64,000 nt of DNA from JBFWVR01 sp050246635 (lineage in GTDB: Bacteria; Acidobacteriota; Vicinamibacteria; Vicinamibacterales; UBA2999): assembly GCA_050246635.1 (NCBI GenBank), contig JBFWVR010000008.1, positions 184,918 through 248,917 of the forward strand, read 5' to 3'. Both the position numbers and the translations under genes were made by a program. Shown here in pieces: positions 27,410 through 36,692 of this stretch. Position 1 is the stretch's first letter. Every line of letters begins with the position of its first letter. Under the pieces are notes generated by a model. That model did no database searches, had not been told where the DNA came from, and worked only from the letters and a program-made list of their open reading frames with translations.

Positions 27410-28357
27410 GTGCGGATTCCGTTGGGCCTTCCCGCCCCCGACCATCGGAGCCACGACCTCCTGGCGGTTGGCGCCAACAGCCTCGACATCCTCGCCGTGG
27501 TCCGGGTGTTCCCCGAGCCCGACGGCAAGCAGGCGGTCGACCAGATCGTCGAGAGCCCCGGTGGGGAGGCGGCGACCGCGGCGGCCGCGGTGGCCAGGCT
27601 GGGCTTCCGGGCCCGGTATATCGGGCGGTTCGGCGCCGATCGGTTCGGCGAGGTCGGCCTTGCGGCGCTCGCCGCCGCCGGAGTCGACATCGATGCCGCC
27701 CTCACCATTCCCGACGCGCCGACGCAGAGCGCGGTCATCCTGGTCGAAGCCGGTTCCGGCCGCCGCAGCGTCCTGTCCCGGCGCGCGCCGGGTATCGAGA
27801 TCGAGGCGGGCGACATCCCCAAAGGGGTGGCGGCGCAGGCGCGGGTGCTGCTCGTCGACGGCCACAGCCCCGCGGCGGCCTCCGCGGCTGCCGCCATGGC
27901 GCGGGCGGCCGGCACCCCTGTCGTGGCGGACCTCGACCATACCGCGAGGAACATCGAGGACCTGCTCGCCCTGTCGGATGCGGTCTTCGTGCCCGAAGGC
28001 ATGGCCGAGGCACTGACGGGGCGCGCCGGAACCGGGGACGCCCTGGGAGCGCTGCAGGCGGCCTGCCATGCGCCGATTGTCGGGGCGACGCTGGGCGCCG
28101 GTGGTGTCCTGACCCGGGCCGGTGGCGCCGAGTTCCGGACGCCCGTATTCCCTGTCGAGGCCGTCGACACCACCGGTGCCGGCGACGCGTTTCGGGGCGG
28201 ATTCATCGGAGGGTGGCTGGCGCTCGGCCGCACTGCCGAGCTCGAGGACGTCCTGCGCTGGGGCGCCGCGGTGGCCGCCCTGGCGTGCCGGGGCCTTGGC
28301 GCGCGGACGGGGCTCCCGACGCGAGCGGAAGTGGAAGCCCTGCTCGCGGGCGGCTAG
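27410..28357 (+). CDS. PfkB family carbohydrate kinase
   Basis: Ribokinase-fold sugar kinase of 315 residues. The N-terminal GANSLDILAVV and GGEAATAAAAVARLG (PfkB signature 1 region) and the C-terminal DTTGAGDAFRGGF with catalytic base D259 identify the family. Substrate (ribose, fructose, adenosine or a sugar phosphate) cannot be read from the sequence. GTG 27410 chosen because of the TAGAAT box six bases upstream. The next gene, an ECF sigma factor, starts 82 bases downstream with its own ribosome site. Confidence 0.88.
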   Translation: MRIPLGLPAPDHRSHDLLAVGANSLDILAVVRVFPEPDGKQAVDQIVESPGGEAATAAAAVARLGFRARYIGRFGADRFGEVGLAALAAAGVDIDAALTIPDAPTQSAVILVEAGSGRRSVLSRRAPGIEIEAGDIPKGVAAQARVLLVDGHSPAAASAAAAMARAAGTPVVADLDHTARNIEDLLALSDAVFVPEGMAEALTGRAGTGDALGALQAACHAPIVGATLGAGGVLTRAGGAEFRTPVFPVEAVDTTGAGDAFRGGFIGGWLALGRTAELEDVLRWGAAVAALACRGLGARTGLPTRAEVEALLAGG

Positions 28358-28439
28358 CCCGTCGGCCCTTGGCGGCCGCACCGCGATTAAACCCCTGGTC
28401 CGCCGACCCGGTCGAAGAGGACAGAAGGGAAACGCGGAC

Positions 28440-29090
28440 ATGAGGCATCATGCGGCAGCGACCTGGTCTCCGGCGTCGGCAGCGGTCATGAACTGGAAGG
28501 TGAGGGTCACGGAACCGGAGCCCGCGGCGCCATCCGCGGCCGTGCCGCTCGATGCGCTCAGTGACGCGCAGCTCGTCGCCGCCGCGGTGGGGGGCGCCCG
28601 CGATGCATTCGACGTGATCGTGACGCGGCACCGCCGGGTCGTCTACCAGGTCTGCTTCCGTTTCGCCGGGAACCCCGAGGATGCGAACGACCTGGCGCAG
28701 GACGCATTCGTGCGGGCCTGGCGCGGGCTGCGCACCTTCAAGGGACAGGCGCAGCTCTCCACCTGGCTCTACCGGATTGCCGTCAACGTCTGCCTCAACC
28801 GGGTCAGCGCCCGGCGACTCGACGTCGAGCCCCTCGAGTCGGATCGGTTCGAGGACCGTCACGCCGAGGACCCGCGCAGCGGGCTCATCCGCGAGGAGCG
28901 GGCCGTCGCGGTGCGGCGGGCGATTGCGGCGCTCCCCCGAAAGCAGCGTGCGACGCTCATCCTGCGGACGTACCATGAGATGTCGCACCAGCAGATTGCC
29001 GACATCCTCGGCAGCTCGGTCGGGGCCGTGAAGGCAAACTTCTTTCATGCGCTGGCGAATCTGAAGAGAATCCTGGGGAGCGAGCCATGA
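28440..29090 (+). CDS. ECF RNA polymerase sigma factor
   Basis: 216-residue sigma-70 family regulator. Region 2 (about 45-110) includes DANDLAQDAFVRAWRGL and TWLYRIAVNVCLNRV; region 4 (about 150-210) has IAALPRKQRATLILRTYH and the helix-turn-helix MSHQQIADILGSSVGAVKA. Start at ATG 28440 with GAAGGGAA upstream; an ATG at 28488 is possible. Overlaps the anti-sigma gene by four bases (ATGA), the classic pairing. Likely RpoE-like envelope stress control, given the Spy-like gene that follows. Confidence 0.92.
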   Translation: MRHHAAATWSPASAAVMNWKVRVTEPEPAAPSAAVPLDALSDAQLVAAAVGGARDAFDVIVTRHRRVVYQVCFRFAGNPEDANDLAQDAFVRAWRGLRTFKGQAQLSTWLYRIAVNVCLNRVSARRLDVEPLESDRFEDRHAEDPRSGLIREERAVAVRRAIAALPRKQRATLILRTYHEMSHQQIADILGSSVGAVKANFFHALANLKRILGSEP

Positions 29091-29662
29091 CGCACCTCAC
29101 ACCCGACGAGTTCGTGGACGCGGTGGAAGGGACGCTGGCGGCCGACCGCCAGGCGCACCTCGCGGCCTGCACGCCGTGCCGCCGCCAGGTGGAGGAGCTC
29201 GCGGCGCTGCTTGGCGAGGCCGCCGACGCGCCCGTCCCTGAGCCGTCGCCGCTGTTCTGGGATCAGTTCTCCGCGCGCGTGCGCCAGGCCATCGATCTCG
29301 AGCCGCAGCCGGCGCGTGGCTGGCGGCCGGCATGGTTCAGCCTCCCGGTCCTCGTGCCGGTGGCGGGCCTGGCGCTCGTGGTCATGGCGCTCGGCATGGC
29401 GCTGCCTGCGCCCGCCCCGACACCCTCGGCGCTCGCGGCCACGGCGGAAGCGCCGGCCCCGATGGACGAGGTCCTCGACGACGACGGCTCCTGGCAGGTG
29501 GTTGCCGGGGTGCTGTCCACGGTGGACTGGGAGACGATGCGTGAGGCCGGTGTGACGCTGGCGCCGGGCTCGGCGGAACTGGCGGTCGCGTCCCTGTCCG
29601 CGGAGGAACAAGCCGAGCTCGTGCGTCTGCTCGAGGCGGAACTGGCGCGGCCCGAAAGCTAG
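29087..29662 (+). CDS. anti-sigma factor with zinc-finger-like domain
   Basis: 191 residues: N-terminal cytoplasmic anti-sigma domain with H-x3-C-x2-C (HLAACTPC, residues 23-30), one membrane helix (about 87-108, LPVLVPVAGLALVVMALGMA) and a periplasmic C-terminal part. Would hold the preceding sigma factor inactive at the membrane. No obvious catalytic or sensing domain in the periplasmic part. Confidence 0.85.
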   Translation: MTHLTPDEFVDAVEGTLAADRQAHLAACTPCRRQVEELAALLGEAADAPVPEPSPLFWDQFSARVRQAIDLEPQPARGWRPAWFSLPVLVPVAGLALVVMALGMALPAPAPTPSALAATAEAPAPMDEVLDDDGSWQVVAGVLSTVDWETMREAGVTLAPGSAELAVASLSAEEQAELVRLLEAELARPES

Positions 29663-29684
29663 GGATCGAAGACCGGGTACTCGT

Positions 29685-30209
29685 ATGAAGCACGTCCTCC
29701 TCTCGCTCGTCGCCGTCCTCGCGTTCGCGGGCGCGGTGCGCGCCCAGCAGCCGGGGCCGCAGATGCCCGACCCGCCGCCCGAGATGGCGCCGGCGGAGGT
29801 GCAGCGGCTCTTCGATGCGTACCTCATCATGCAGGCGCAGGACGCCCTGGGGCTCAGCGAGGAGCAGTACGGCCAGTTCCTGACCCGCCTGCGGGCCCTG
29901 CAGGAGACGCGGCGCAAGAACCAGCAGGAGCGCTTCCAGCTGCTCAACCAGCTCCAGCGGCTCACGAACCCGCGGAACCCCGGCCAGCCGGACGAGGCGG
30001 CCGTGCGCGAGCGGCTTGCCGCCCTGCAGGAGCTGGAATCGCGGTCCGCGGCGGAGTTGCGTCGCGCGTACAACGCCGTCGACGAGGTGCTGAACGTCGT
30101 GCAGCAGGCGCGGTTCCGGCTCTTCGAGGAGCAGGTCGAGCGGCGTAAGGTGGAACTGCTGATGCGGGCCCGGCAGGCCAACCGTCCCAACCGTCGTCCC
30201 CCCGGCTGA
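29685..30209 (+). CDS. periplasmic Spy/CpxP-like helical protein
   Basis: 174 residues with signal peptide (MKHVLLSLVAVLAFAGAVRAQ) and an otherwise helical, charged, methionine/glutamine-rich body. LGLSEEQYGQFLTRLRALQE resembles the LTxxQ motifs of Spy/CpxP and zinc-resistance periplasmic proteins. As third gene after a sigma/anti-sigma pair, 22 bases downstream, it is probably a chaperone or sensor in the same envelope stress response. Assignment rests on helix pattern rather than strong identity. Confidence 0.65.
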   Translation: MKHVLLSLVAVLAFAGAVRAQQPGPQMPDPPPEMAPAEVQRLFDAYLIMQAQDALGLSEEQYGQFLTRLRALQETRRKNQQERFQLLNQLQRLTNPRNPGQPDEAAVRERLAALQELESRSAAELRRAYNAVDEVLNVVQQARFRLFEEQVERRKVELLMRARQANRPNRRPPG

Positions 30210-30241
30210 CGCCCGTCGCGGCGTCCGGCGACCGGCCGGCC

Positions 30242-30247
30242 TACAAT
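30242..30247 (+). promoter_or_regulatory. -10 of the 195-residue exported protein gene
   Basis: TACAAT ending six bases before the ATG at 30254; leaderless arrangement. Confidence 0.6.
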
Positions 30248-30253
30248 CGGGAC

Positions 30254-30841
30254 ATGCGGCTCCTACTGACGTGCATCCTCGCGGGCGTGCTGGCCCAGGG
30301 CTCGCCGCTTTCGCAACAGAAGGCGCAGGTGTTCCGCGAGAAGATCGCGGCGGTGCTGGCGCGTGGCGAGGCGGCCCCGGCCCGCCCGGTGGCGCCGGCG
30401 CGGACCGTCCTGGCCGAGGACGAGATCAACTCGTACTTCCAGTTCCATGCGGCGGACGTCGCGCCTGAAGGCGTCGCGGAGCCGAGGGTGTCGCTCGGCG
30501 CGGCCGGCCACGTCGTCGGGCGCGCGATTGTCGACCTCGATGCCGTGAGGCGGACGCGCTCGACCGGCGGCTGGTTCGACCCGCGCAGCTATCTCACCGG
30601 CCGCCTGCCCGTGGTCGTCAGCGGCACGGTCATGGGCGAGAAGGGGCAGGCGCGTTTCGCGCTCGAGCGCGCGGAGGTCTCCGGGGTGCCGGTGCCGAAG
30701 AGCGTGCTGCAGGAGCTGGTGTCGTACTACACCCGGTCCGAGCTGTTTCCGGACGGAGTGGACCTCGATGCGCCGTTCCCGATGCCCGCGCGCATCGAGC
30801 GCCTGATCGTGCAGCGCGGTGAGGCGGTGGTCGTGCAGTAA
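30254..30841 (+). CDS. exported protein of unknown function
   Basis: 195 residues with a short signal peptide (MRLLLTCILAGVLAQG). The body reads as an amphipathic beta-rich domain: EDEINSYFQFHAADVAPEGV, GHVVGRAIVDLDAVR, LPVVVSGTVMGEKGQARFAL and a C-terminal ELVSYYTRSE segment. This resembles lipid-binding DUF2993/LmeA-type proteins in pattern, but I cannot confirm it. Own TACAAT promoter; recG follows after one base, so they are probably co-transcribed. Confidence 0.6.
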   Translation: MRLLLTCILAGVLAQGSPLSQQKAQVFREKIAAVLARGEAAPARPVAPARTVLAEDEINSYFQFHAADVAPEGVAEPRVSLGAAGHVVGRAIVDLDAVRRTRSTGGWFDPRSYLTGRLPVVVSGTVMGEKGQARFALERAEVSGVPVPKSVLQELVSYYTRSELFPDGVDLDAPFPMPARIERLIVQRGEAVVVQ

Positions 30842-30842
30842 G

Positions 30843-32957
30843 ATGGCGCCCATGGCGGAAGACGTCCTCCAGATGCCGCTGCAGTATCTGAAGGGCGTGG
30901 GCCCCCGCAAGGCCGCCGACCTCAAGAAGGCCGGCCTGCTCACCGTCGAAGACCTCCTGTTCCGCTTTCCCCTCCGCTACGAGGACCGCAGCCGCCTGCA
31001 GCCGATTGTCGGGCTCCGGCCGGGCACGACGGCGGCCATCTCCGGGGAAGTGCTGCACGCCAGCCTCACGCCGACACGCCGCCCCGGCTTCCGGCTGTTC
31101 ACGGCGCTGGTGCAGGACGCCAGCGGCCAGGTGCAGGTGGTCTGGCCGAACCAGGCGTTCCTCCGGGATGTCGTGCGCCCGCACCAGCACCTCGTGCTCT
31201 TCGGCAAGGTGGAGTACTGGGGCTCGCGTGGCCTCCAGATCACCGATCCGGAGTTCGAGATCCTGCGCGGCGGGGACGCGGCTGAGGAGCCGACCGGCCT
31301 GCACACGGGCCGCATCGTGCCGATCTACGAGCGCTCCGGCAGTGTCACGACCAACATGCAGCGCCGGTTCGTGTGGCAGGCGCTCGAGTTGCTGCCCGAC
31401 GACCTCTTCGACCCCGTGCCGCCGGACCTCCTGGCGGCCGCGGGATGGCCGGACCGTCGAACGGCGCTCCGTGACACGCACTTCCCGCCGGCGGGGATCG
31501 CGCAGGACGTGCTCGACGGGTTCCAGACGCCGGCGCAGCGCCGCGTGATCTTCGAGGACTTCTTCGTCTTCCAGGCCGGCCTGGCCCTGCGGCGGCGCGA
31601 GAACGCGCAGGTGCAGAAGGGGCTCGTGTGCCGCGTGGACGACACGGCCCGGCAGTCGGCGCGCGCGGTGCTGCCGTTCAAGTTGACGGAGGGCCAGAAG
31701 GGCGCGCTCGCCGAAATCGTCGCCGACATGCAGCGGCCGTGGCCGATGCAGCGGCTGCTGCAGGGGGACGTGGGCGCCGGCAAGACGATTGTCGCGCTGC
31801 TCGCGGCCATCGTGGCCATGGAGAGCGGCTTCCAGGTGGCCTTCATGGCGCCGACCGAGATCCTCGCCGAGCAGCACTACCGCACCCTCACGAAGTGGCT
31901 GGCGCCCACACGCTTCCGCACGGCCCTGCTGACCGGGCGGGTCACGGCCGCGGCGCGGCGCACGCTGCTGCCATCGATCGAGCGGGGCGACGTGCACCTG
32001 CTCGTGGGCACCCACGCGCTCGTGCAGGAGCAGGTCCGCTTCCGGGCCCTGGCGCTCGTCGTGATCGACGAGCAGCACCGGTTCGGGGTGCTGCAGCGGG
32101 GCACACTGGCGGGCAAGGGCCTGCATCCCGACGTGCTGGTGATGACCGCGACGCCCATCCCGCGGACGCTGGCGCTGACCGAGTGCGGCGACATGGAGGT
32201 GTCCGTGATCCGCGGCCTGCCGCCCGGACGGACCCCGATCCGGACGATCGTCAAACCCGACAACCGGCGTGACGAGGTCTACGACCTCGTGCGCCAGGAG
32301 ATTGATCGGGGGCGGCAGGCGTACGTGATCTATCCACTGGTCGCCGAGTCCGAGAAGGTCGACCTCAAGGCCGCCACGGAGATGGCGGCGCACCTGGCGA
32401 GCGACATCTTTCCCGCGCACACGGTGGCCCTGCTGCACGGCAAGATGAAGGGCGCCGAGAAGGAAGCGGTGATGCGGGCGTTCGTGGCGGGGGACACGCA
32501 CATCCTCGTCTCGACGACGGTGGTCGAGGTCGGCGTGGACGTGCCGAATGCGACGGTGATGGTCGTGGAGCACGCGGAGCGTTTCGGCCTCTCCCAGCTG
32601 CACCAGTTGCGCGGGCGCGTGGGCCGCGGCACGGGCGCCTCGACGTGCGTGCTGTTGTACCAGGCGCCGTGGTCGGAGGACGCGCGGCTGCGGCTCAAGG
32701 CGATGGCGGACACGACCGATGGCTTCGTCATCGCCGAGCGCGACCTCCAGCTCAGGGGCCCTGGCGACTTCTTCGGCACCCGCCAGTCGGGTCTGCCACA
32801 GCTCCGCGCCGGCGACCTCACGCGCGACGCCGACCTGCTCGAACAGGCCTACGCCGAGGCCCGGCGCCGCGTCGACGAGGACCTCCTGACCGACGCGCAG
32901 CGATCGTACGTCCAGCAGGTCTGGCAGCGGCAGTTCGGCCTGATCACCGTCGGTTAG
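30843..32957 (+). CDS. recG: ATP-dependent DNA helicase RecG
   Basis: Branch-migrating helicase that reverses stalled forks and processes Holliday junctions; 704 residues from ATG 30843 (701 from 30852, numbering below). Order: wedge/OB domain (to about 270; LQYLKGVGPRKAADLKKAGL at the start), helicase motif I GDVGAGKT (305-312), DEQH box (406-409), TATPIPRTLAL, and motif VI QLHQLRGRVGRG; C-terminal RecG signature with PGDFFGTRQSGLP. Full length. Confidence 0.96.
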   Translation: MAPMAEDVLQMPLQYLKGVGPRKAADLKKAGLLTVEDLLFRFPLRYEDRSRLQPIVGLRPGTTAAISGEVLHASLTPTRRPGFRLFTALVQDASGQVQVVWPNQAFLRDVVRPHQHLVLFGKVEYWGSRGLQITDPEFEILRGGDAAEEPTGLHTGRIVPIYERSGSVTTNMQRRFVWQALELLPDDLFDPVPPDLLAAAGWPDRRTALRDTHFPPAGIAQDVLDGFQTPAQRRVIFEDFFVFQAGLALRRRENAQVQKGLVCRVDDTARQSARAVLPFKLTEGQKGALAEIVADMQRPWPMQRLLQGDVGAGKTIVALLAAIVAMESGFQVAFMAPTEILAEQHYRTLTKWLAPTRFRTALLTGRVTAAARRTLLPSIERGDVHLLVGTHALVQEQVRFRALALVVIDEQHRFGVLQRGTLAGKGLHPDVLVMTATPIPRTLALTECGDMEVSVIRGLPPGRTPIRTIVKPDNRRDEVYDLVRQEIDRGRQAYVIYPLVAESEKVDLKAATEMAAHLASDIFPAHTVALLHGKMKGAEKEAVMRAFVAGDTHILVSTTVVEVGVDVPNATVMVVEHAERFGLSQLHQLRGRVGRGTGASTCVLLYQAPWSEDARLRLKAMADTTDGFVIAERDLQLRGPGDFFGTRQSGLPQLRAGDLTRDADLLEQAYAEARRRVDEDLLTDAQRSYVQQVWQRQFGLITVG

Positions 32958-32970
32958 GTGTGGGGGACTG

Positions 32971-33552
32971 ATGCGCATCATCGCCGGCACGGCGAAGGGC
33001 CGCACGCTGAAGGCCCCCCGGTGGGACGGCCTGCGGCCGACCTCCGACCGCCTGCGGGAGACCCTCTTCAACATCCTCGCTCCCGTGATCGAGGGGGCGG
33101 TGGTGCTGGACGGCTTCGCGGGGACGGGGGCCGTCGGGCTGGAGGCGCTCAGCCGTGGCGCCGCCCGCGCGGTGTTCGTCGAGCAGGACCGGCGGGCCGC
33201 GGCCCTCGTGGCCGACAACGCCGCCCTCTGCGGCGTGTCCGACCGCTGTGCTATCATCCGCCAATCCGCCGAGTCGGTGCTGGCACGGCCGGTCGCGGGC
33301 GGTCCCTTCGACGTCGTGGTGCTCGATCCGCCGTACGATCACCCGGGCCTCGACCGGATCGTCGGCGTGGCCGTGGCGCAGCTCACACCCGACGGGGTCC
33401 TGGTGCTCGAGCACGCCTGGCGCCGGCCACCGCCGGAACCGGCGGGTGCACGGCGGACCCGGACGGTGCGGTCGGGTGACAGTGCCCTCAGCTTCTACGA
33501 GGGCCCGGCGGCCGCGGCAGGAGATCCGACGCGCGATGAGCACCCACGCTGA
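32971..33552 (+). CDS. rsmD: 16S rRNA (guanine(966)-N(2))-methyltransferase
   Basis: 193 residues. MRIIAGTAKGRTLKAP is the family start, SAM-binding loop VLDGFAGTGAVGLEAL (45-60) and catalytic DPPY (119-122) are present. Methylates G966 in 16S rRNA of the assembled 30S particle. Overlaps coaD by 17 bases; rsmD-coaD adjacency is widespread in bacteria, supporting the call. Confidence 0.94.
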   Translation: MRIIAGTAKGRTLKAPRWDGLRPTSDRLRETLFNILAPVIEGAVVLDGFAGTGAVGLEALSRGAARAVFVEQDRRAAALVADNAALCGVSDRCAIIRQSAESVLARPVAGGPFDVVVLDPPYDHPGLDRIVGVAVAQLTPDGVLVLEHAWRRPPPEPAGARRTRTVRSGDSALSFYEGPAAAAGDPTRDEHPR

Positions 33553-34054
33553 CACCGGCCGCCGCCTGGCGGTCTACCCCGGCTCGTTCGACCCCCTCAC
33601 CAACGGGCACGTCGACATCATCCGGCGTGGGGCCAAGCTCTTCGACGAGATCATCGTCGCAGTGCTGGTGAACGCCGAGAAGCAGCCGCTGTTCTCGAAC
33701 GAGGAGCGCGTCGCCATGATCCGCGACGTGTTCGGTGACTCGCCGAATGTCGAGGTGGACACCTTCGACGGCCTCCTGGTCGACTACGCCACGCGCCGCG
33801 GCGCGTGCGCGATCGTGCGGGGCCTGCGGGCGGTGTCCGACTTCGAGTACGAGTTCCAGATGGCCCTCATGAACCGCCGCCTCGCCCCGCAGCTCGAGAC
33901 GGTGTTCATGATGCCGGCCGAGCAGTACACCTACATCAGCTCGAAGCTGATCAAGGAGGTGTTCATGCTGGGCGGCGAGGTGAAAGGCCTCGTCCCGCCC
34001 GTGGTGGAGGATCGGCTGCGGAGCAAGCAGGCCAGCGGGCCGGACGCCCGCTGA
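33536..34054 (+). CDS. coaD: phosphopantetheine adenylyltransferase
   Basis: Penultimate step of coenzyme A synthesis; 172 residues. YPGSFDPLTNGHVDIIRR holds the nucleotidyltransferase TxGH motif (TNGH), followed by NAEKQPLFSNEERV, VRGLRAVSDFEYEFQMALMN and YISSKLIKEV (ISSSLIKE in most homologues, a conservative Ser-to-Lys change). ATG at 33536 inside the rsmD end; the long open frame upstream is a shadow of rsmD. Confidence 0.95.
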   Translation: MSTHADTGRRLAVYPGSFDPLTNGHVDIIRRGAKLFDEIIVAVLVNAEKQPLFSNEERVAMIRDVFGDSPNVEVDTFDGLLVDYATRRGACAIVRGLRAVSDFEYEFQMALMNRRLAPQLETVFMMPAEQYTYISSKLIKEVFMLGGEVKGLVPPVVEDRLRSKQASGPDAR

Positions 34055-34071
34055 GCGGAGACGGGAAAGGC

Positions 34072-35277
34072 ATGACGTTCGCACATCGTATGGGTCGGAT
34101 CTCGCCGTCACCCACACTCAAGGTGACGGCCGAGGCGGATCGCCTGCGCCGCCAGGGCGTGGACGTGGTGGATCTCGGGGCGGGGGAGCCGGACTTCCCG
34201 ACACCGGAACACGTCAAGGCCGCGGCCCACGCGGCGCTCGACCAGAACTTCACGAAGTACACGCCGTCGGCCGGCATCCTGGAACTGCGCGAGGCCATCG
34301 GCGCGCGGTACCGCGAGGACTACGGCGTCGAGTTCGCCCCCAACGAGATCATCGTCAGCGCCGGCGGCAAGCAGGCGCTCTACAACACGGCCATGGTCCT
34401 CTTCGAGGAGGGCGACGAGGTCGTCACGCACGCGCCGTACTGGCCGACCATCCCCGAGCAGATCAAGCTCGCGGGCGCCGAGCCGGTGATCGTCCAGACG
34501 CACGCGGAGGACGGCTTCACGATCCACGCCGAGCCGATCCTCGCCGCCCTGACCCCGAAGACGAAGGCGATCATCATCAACTCGCCGTGCAACCCGACCG
34601 GCGCCCTCATCACCGAGGAGGCGATGCACGCCATCGCGGACGAGGCGGCGAAGCGGGGCTTGTGGGTGATTGCGGACCTCACGTACGAGAAGCTGATCTA
34701 CGACCAGGTCCCGCACAACCTGCCGAAGATCCTCGTGGACAAGCTGCGCGACCGCGCCATCCTCTGCGGCGCGGCGTCGAAGGCCTACGCCATGACCGGC
34801 TGGCGCTGCGGCTGGACGATCGGCCCCGCGAAGTTCGTCAGCCAGTGCAACGCGCTGCAGGGGCACTCCACGTCGAACGTGAACTCGATCACGCAGAAGG
34901 CCGCCGTGGCCGCGCTCACCGGCCCGCAGGACGGCCTCGAGACGATGCTGAAGGAGTACCGCGTGCGGCGCGACAAGGTCATCGAGTGGATGACCGAAGA
35001 CCCGCGGTTCTCCTGTGTCACGCCCCGCGGCGCCTTCTACATCTTCCCCTACGCCGCCGAGGTGCTCGCCCCGGCCGGCGTGAGCTCGACCGCCGAGTTC
35101 GCCGAGGCGCTGCTGGCCGAGGCGCACGTCGCGCTGCCCGCCGGGGAGGGCTTCGACGCGCCGGGGTACTTCCGCGTCTCGTACGCGACCTCGCTGGACC
35201 GGCTGCGCGAGGCGACGACGCGCATCCACGAGTTCGTGCGCGCCCGCGAGCAGCGCGGCGCCGCCGCCACCCGCTGA
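34072..35277 (+). CDS. PLP-dependent aminotransferase class I (aspartate aminotransferase type)
   Basis: 401 residues, fold type I. PLP-lysine K237 in GAASKAYAMTGWRCG; DLGAGEPDFPTPEHV, SPCNPTGAL and the C-terminal FRVSYATS substrate-binding arginine are typical of the aspartate/prephenate aminotransferase 1-beta group. It may serve aspartate synthesis or transaminate prephenate to arogenate; the sequence cannot tell them apart. Start ATG 34072 has GGGAAAGG upstream; 17 bases after coaD. Confidence 0.92.
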   Translation: MTFAHRMGRISPSPTLKVTAEADRLRRQGVDVVDLGAGEPDFPTPEHVKAAAHAALDQNFTKYTPSAGILELREAIGARYREDYGVEFAPNEIIVSAGGKQALYNTAMVLFEEGDEVVTHAPYWPTIPEQIKLAGAEPVIVQTHAEDGFTIHAEPILAALTPKTKAIIINSPCNPTGALITEEAMHAIADEAAKRGLWVIADLTYEKLIYDQVPHNLPKILVDKLRDRAILCGAASKAYAMTGWRCGWTIGPAKFVSQCNALQGHSTSNVNSITQKAAVAALTGPQDGLETMLKEYRVRRDKVIEWMTEDPRFSCVTPRGAFYIFPYAAEVLAPAGVSSTAEFAEALLAEAHVALPAGEGFDAPGYFRVSYATSLDRLREATTRIHEFVRAREQRGAAATR

Positions 35278-35285
35278 CCACGGCC

Positions 35286-36692
35286 GTGGCGCTCACGGCC
35301 GACCTCCAATCCACGCTCACCGCCATCGTCGGATCCGGGTTCGCCCGGACCGACGATGCCGCGCGCCTGGCGTACGGCACCGACGCGCTCCTGCGTGGTG
35401 TCCCCGCGGACCTGGTGCTGCTGCCGGCCGACACCGCGCAGGTGTCGGCCGTCGCGCGCGTGTGCGACACGCACGGGGTGCCGCTGGTGGTCCGCGGCGC
35501 GGGCACCGGCTACACCGGTGGCGCGGTCCCGCTGCGGGGCGGGGTCGTCGTCTCGATGGAGCGGTTCGACCGCATCCTCGAGATCGACGAGGCCAGCCTG
35601 CTCGCGGTGGTGCAGCCCAACGTGATCACGGCCACGCTGCAGGACGCGGTCGAGGCGCGCGGCCTGTTCTATCCGCCCGACCCCGCCAGCCTGAGACGGT
35701 CGGCCATCGGCGGCAACGTCGCCGAGTGCGCGGGTGGTCCGCGAGCCGTGAAGTACGGCACCACCAAGCGCTACGTGCTCGGGCTCGAGGCGGTCCTGCC
35801 GGGCGGGGACGTCGTGCGCACCGGCTCCAAGGCCGTGAAGAACGTCGTCGGCTACGACCTCACGCAGTTGCTCGTGGGATCCGAGGGGACGCTGGCCATC
35901 ATCACGGAGGTGATCCTCCGGCTCGTGCCGAAGCCGCCGGTGCAGGCCACGCTCGGCGCCACGTTCCGCGACATCCCGACGGCCGTCGACGCGGTGACGC
36001 GGCTCCTGCGCGCCGGCGTCGTGCCGGCGACGATCGAGCTCATCGACGAGGAGTCACTCCGGGCGGTCGAGCGGCACCTCGGGCGCCGGCTTGCCGCCGA
36101 GGGCACCGGTGCGATGCTGATCGTCGAGGTGGACGGCGTGCCCGCCGCCGTGGAGGAAGAGGCCGGGCGCGTGGCCGCCGCCTGTCACGACGCGGGCGCC
36201 CTGTCGGTCGACCGCGCGGCCACGGCGGCCGAGCGCGACGCCATCTGGGAGGCGCGCCGCGAGTTGTCCTTCGCGCTGCGGGCGCTGGCGCCACGCAAGA
36301 TCAACCACGACCTCGTGGTGCCCCGCGGTCGCATCCCCGCGCTCTTCGACTTGATCGCCGGTGTGCGCCAGCGTCATGGCCTGCTGATCCCCTGCTTCGG
36401 CCACGCCGGCGACGGCAACATCCACGTGAACCTGATGGTCGACCCCGCGAATGCCGACGAGATGCGGCGGGCCGCCGCGGCCGAACGTGAGCTGTTCGAG
36501 GGCGCGGTCGCGCTCGAGGGCTCCATCAGCGGCGAGCACGGCATCGGCTTCGCCAAGGCCCCGTTCATCGGCCTCGAGCTCTCGCCGGAGACGATCGCGC
36601 TGATGAAGCGGGTCAAGGCGGCGTTCGATCCGAACGGGATCCTGAACCCCGGCAAGATCTTTCCGCCGGACGAACAGGGGCCGGGCGTATAG
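35286..36692 (+). CDS. FAD-linked oxidase, GlcD/D-lactate dehydrogenase type
   Basis: 468 residues. FAD_binding_4 (about 35-215) with VRGAGTGYTGGAVPLRGGVV and GNVAECAGGPRAVKYGTTK, then FAD-oxidase_C (about 220-465) with FGHAGDGNIHVN and GSISGEHGIGF, whose histidines bind metal and substrate in this family. Oxidises a 2-hydroxyacid such as glycolate or D-lactate. No glcE/glcF partners are adjacent, so a stand-alone D-lactate or 2-hydroxyglutarate dehydrogenase is equally possible. GTG start nine bases after the aminotransferase stop. Confidence 0.9.
   Translation: MALTADLQSTLTAIVGSGFARTDDAARLAYGTDALLRGVPADLVLLPADTAQVSAVARVCDTHGVPLVVRGAGTGYTGGAVPLRGGVVVSMERFDRILEIDEASLLAVVQPNVITATLQDAVEARGLFYPPDPASLRRSAIGGNVAECAGGPRAVKYGTTKRYVLGLEAVLPGGDVVRTGSKAVKNVVGYDLTQLLVGSEGTLAIITEVILRLVPKPPVQATLGATFRDIPTAVDAVTRLLRAGVVPATIELIDEESLRAVERHLGRRLAAEGTGAMLIVEVDGVPAAVEEEAGRVAAACHDAGALSVDRAATAAERDAIWEARRELSFALRALAPRKINHDLVVPRGRIPALFDLIAGVRQRHGLLIPCFGHAGDGNIHVNLMVDPANADEMRRAAAAERELFEGAVALEGSISGEHGIGFAKAPFIGLELSPETIALMKRVKAAFDPNGILNPGKIFPPDEQGPGV

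Noticed and set aside
34587..35285. Upstream extension of the FAD-linked oxidase into the aminotransferase gene
   Set aside because: The extension is a shadow of the aminotransferase; conserved oxidase sequence starts after GTG 35286.
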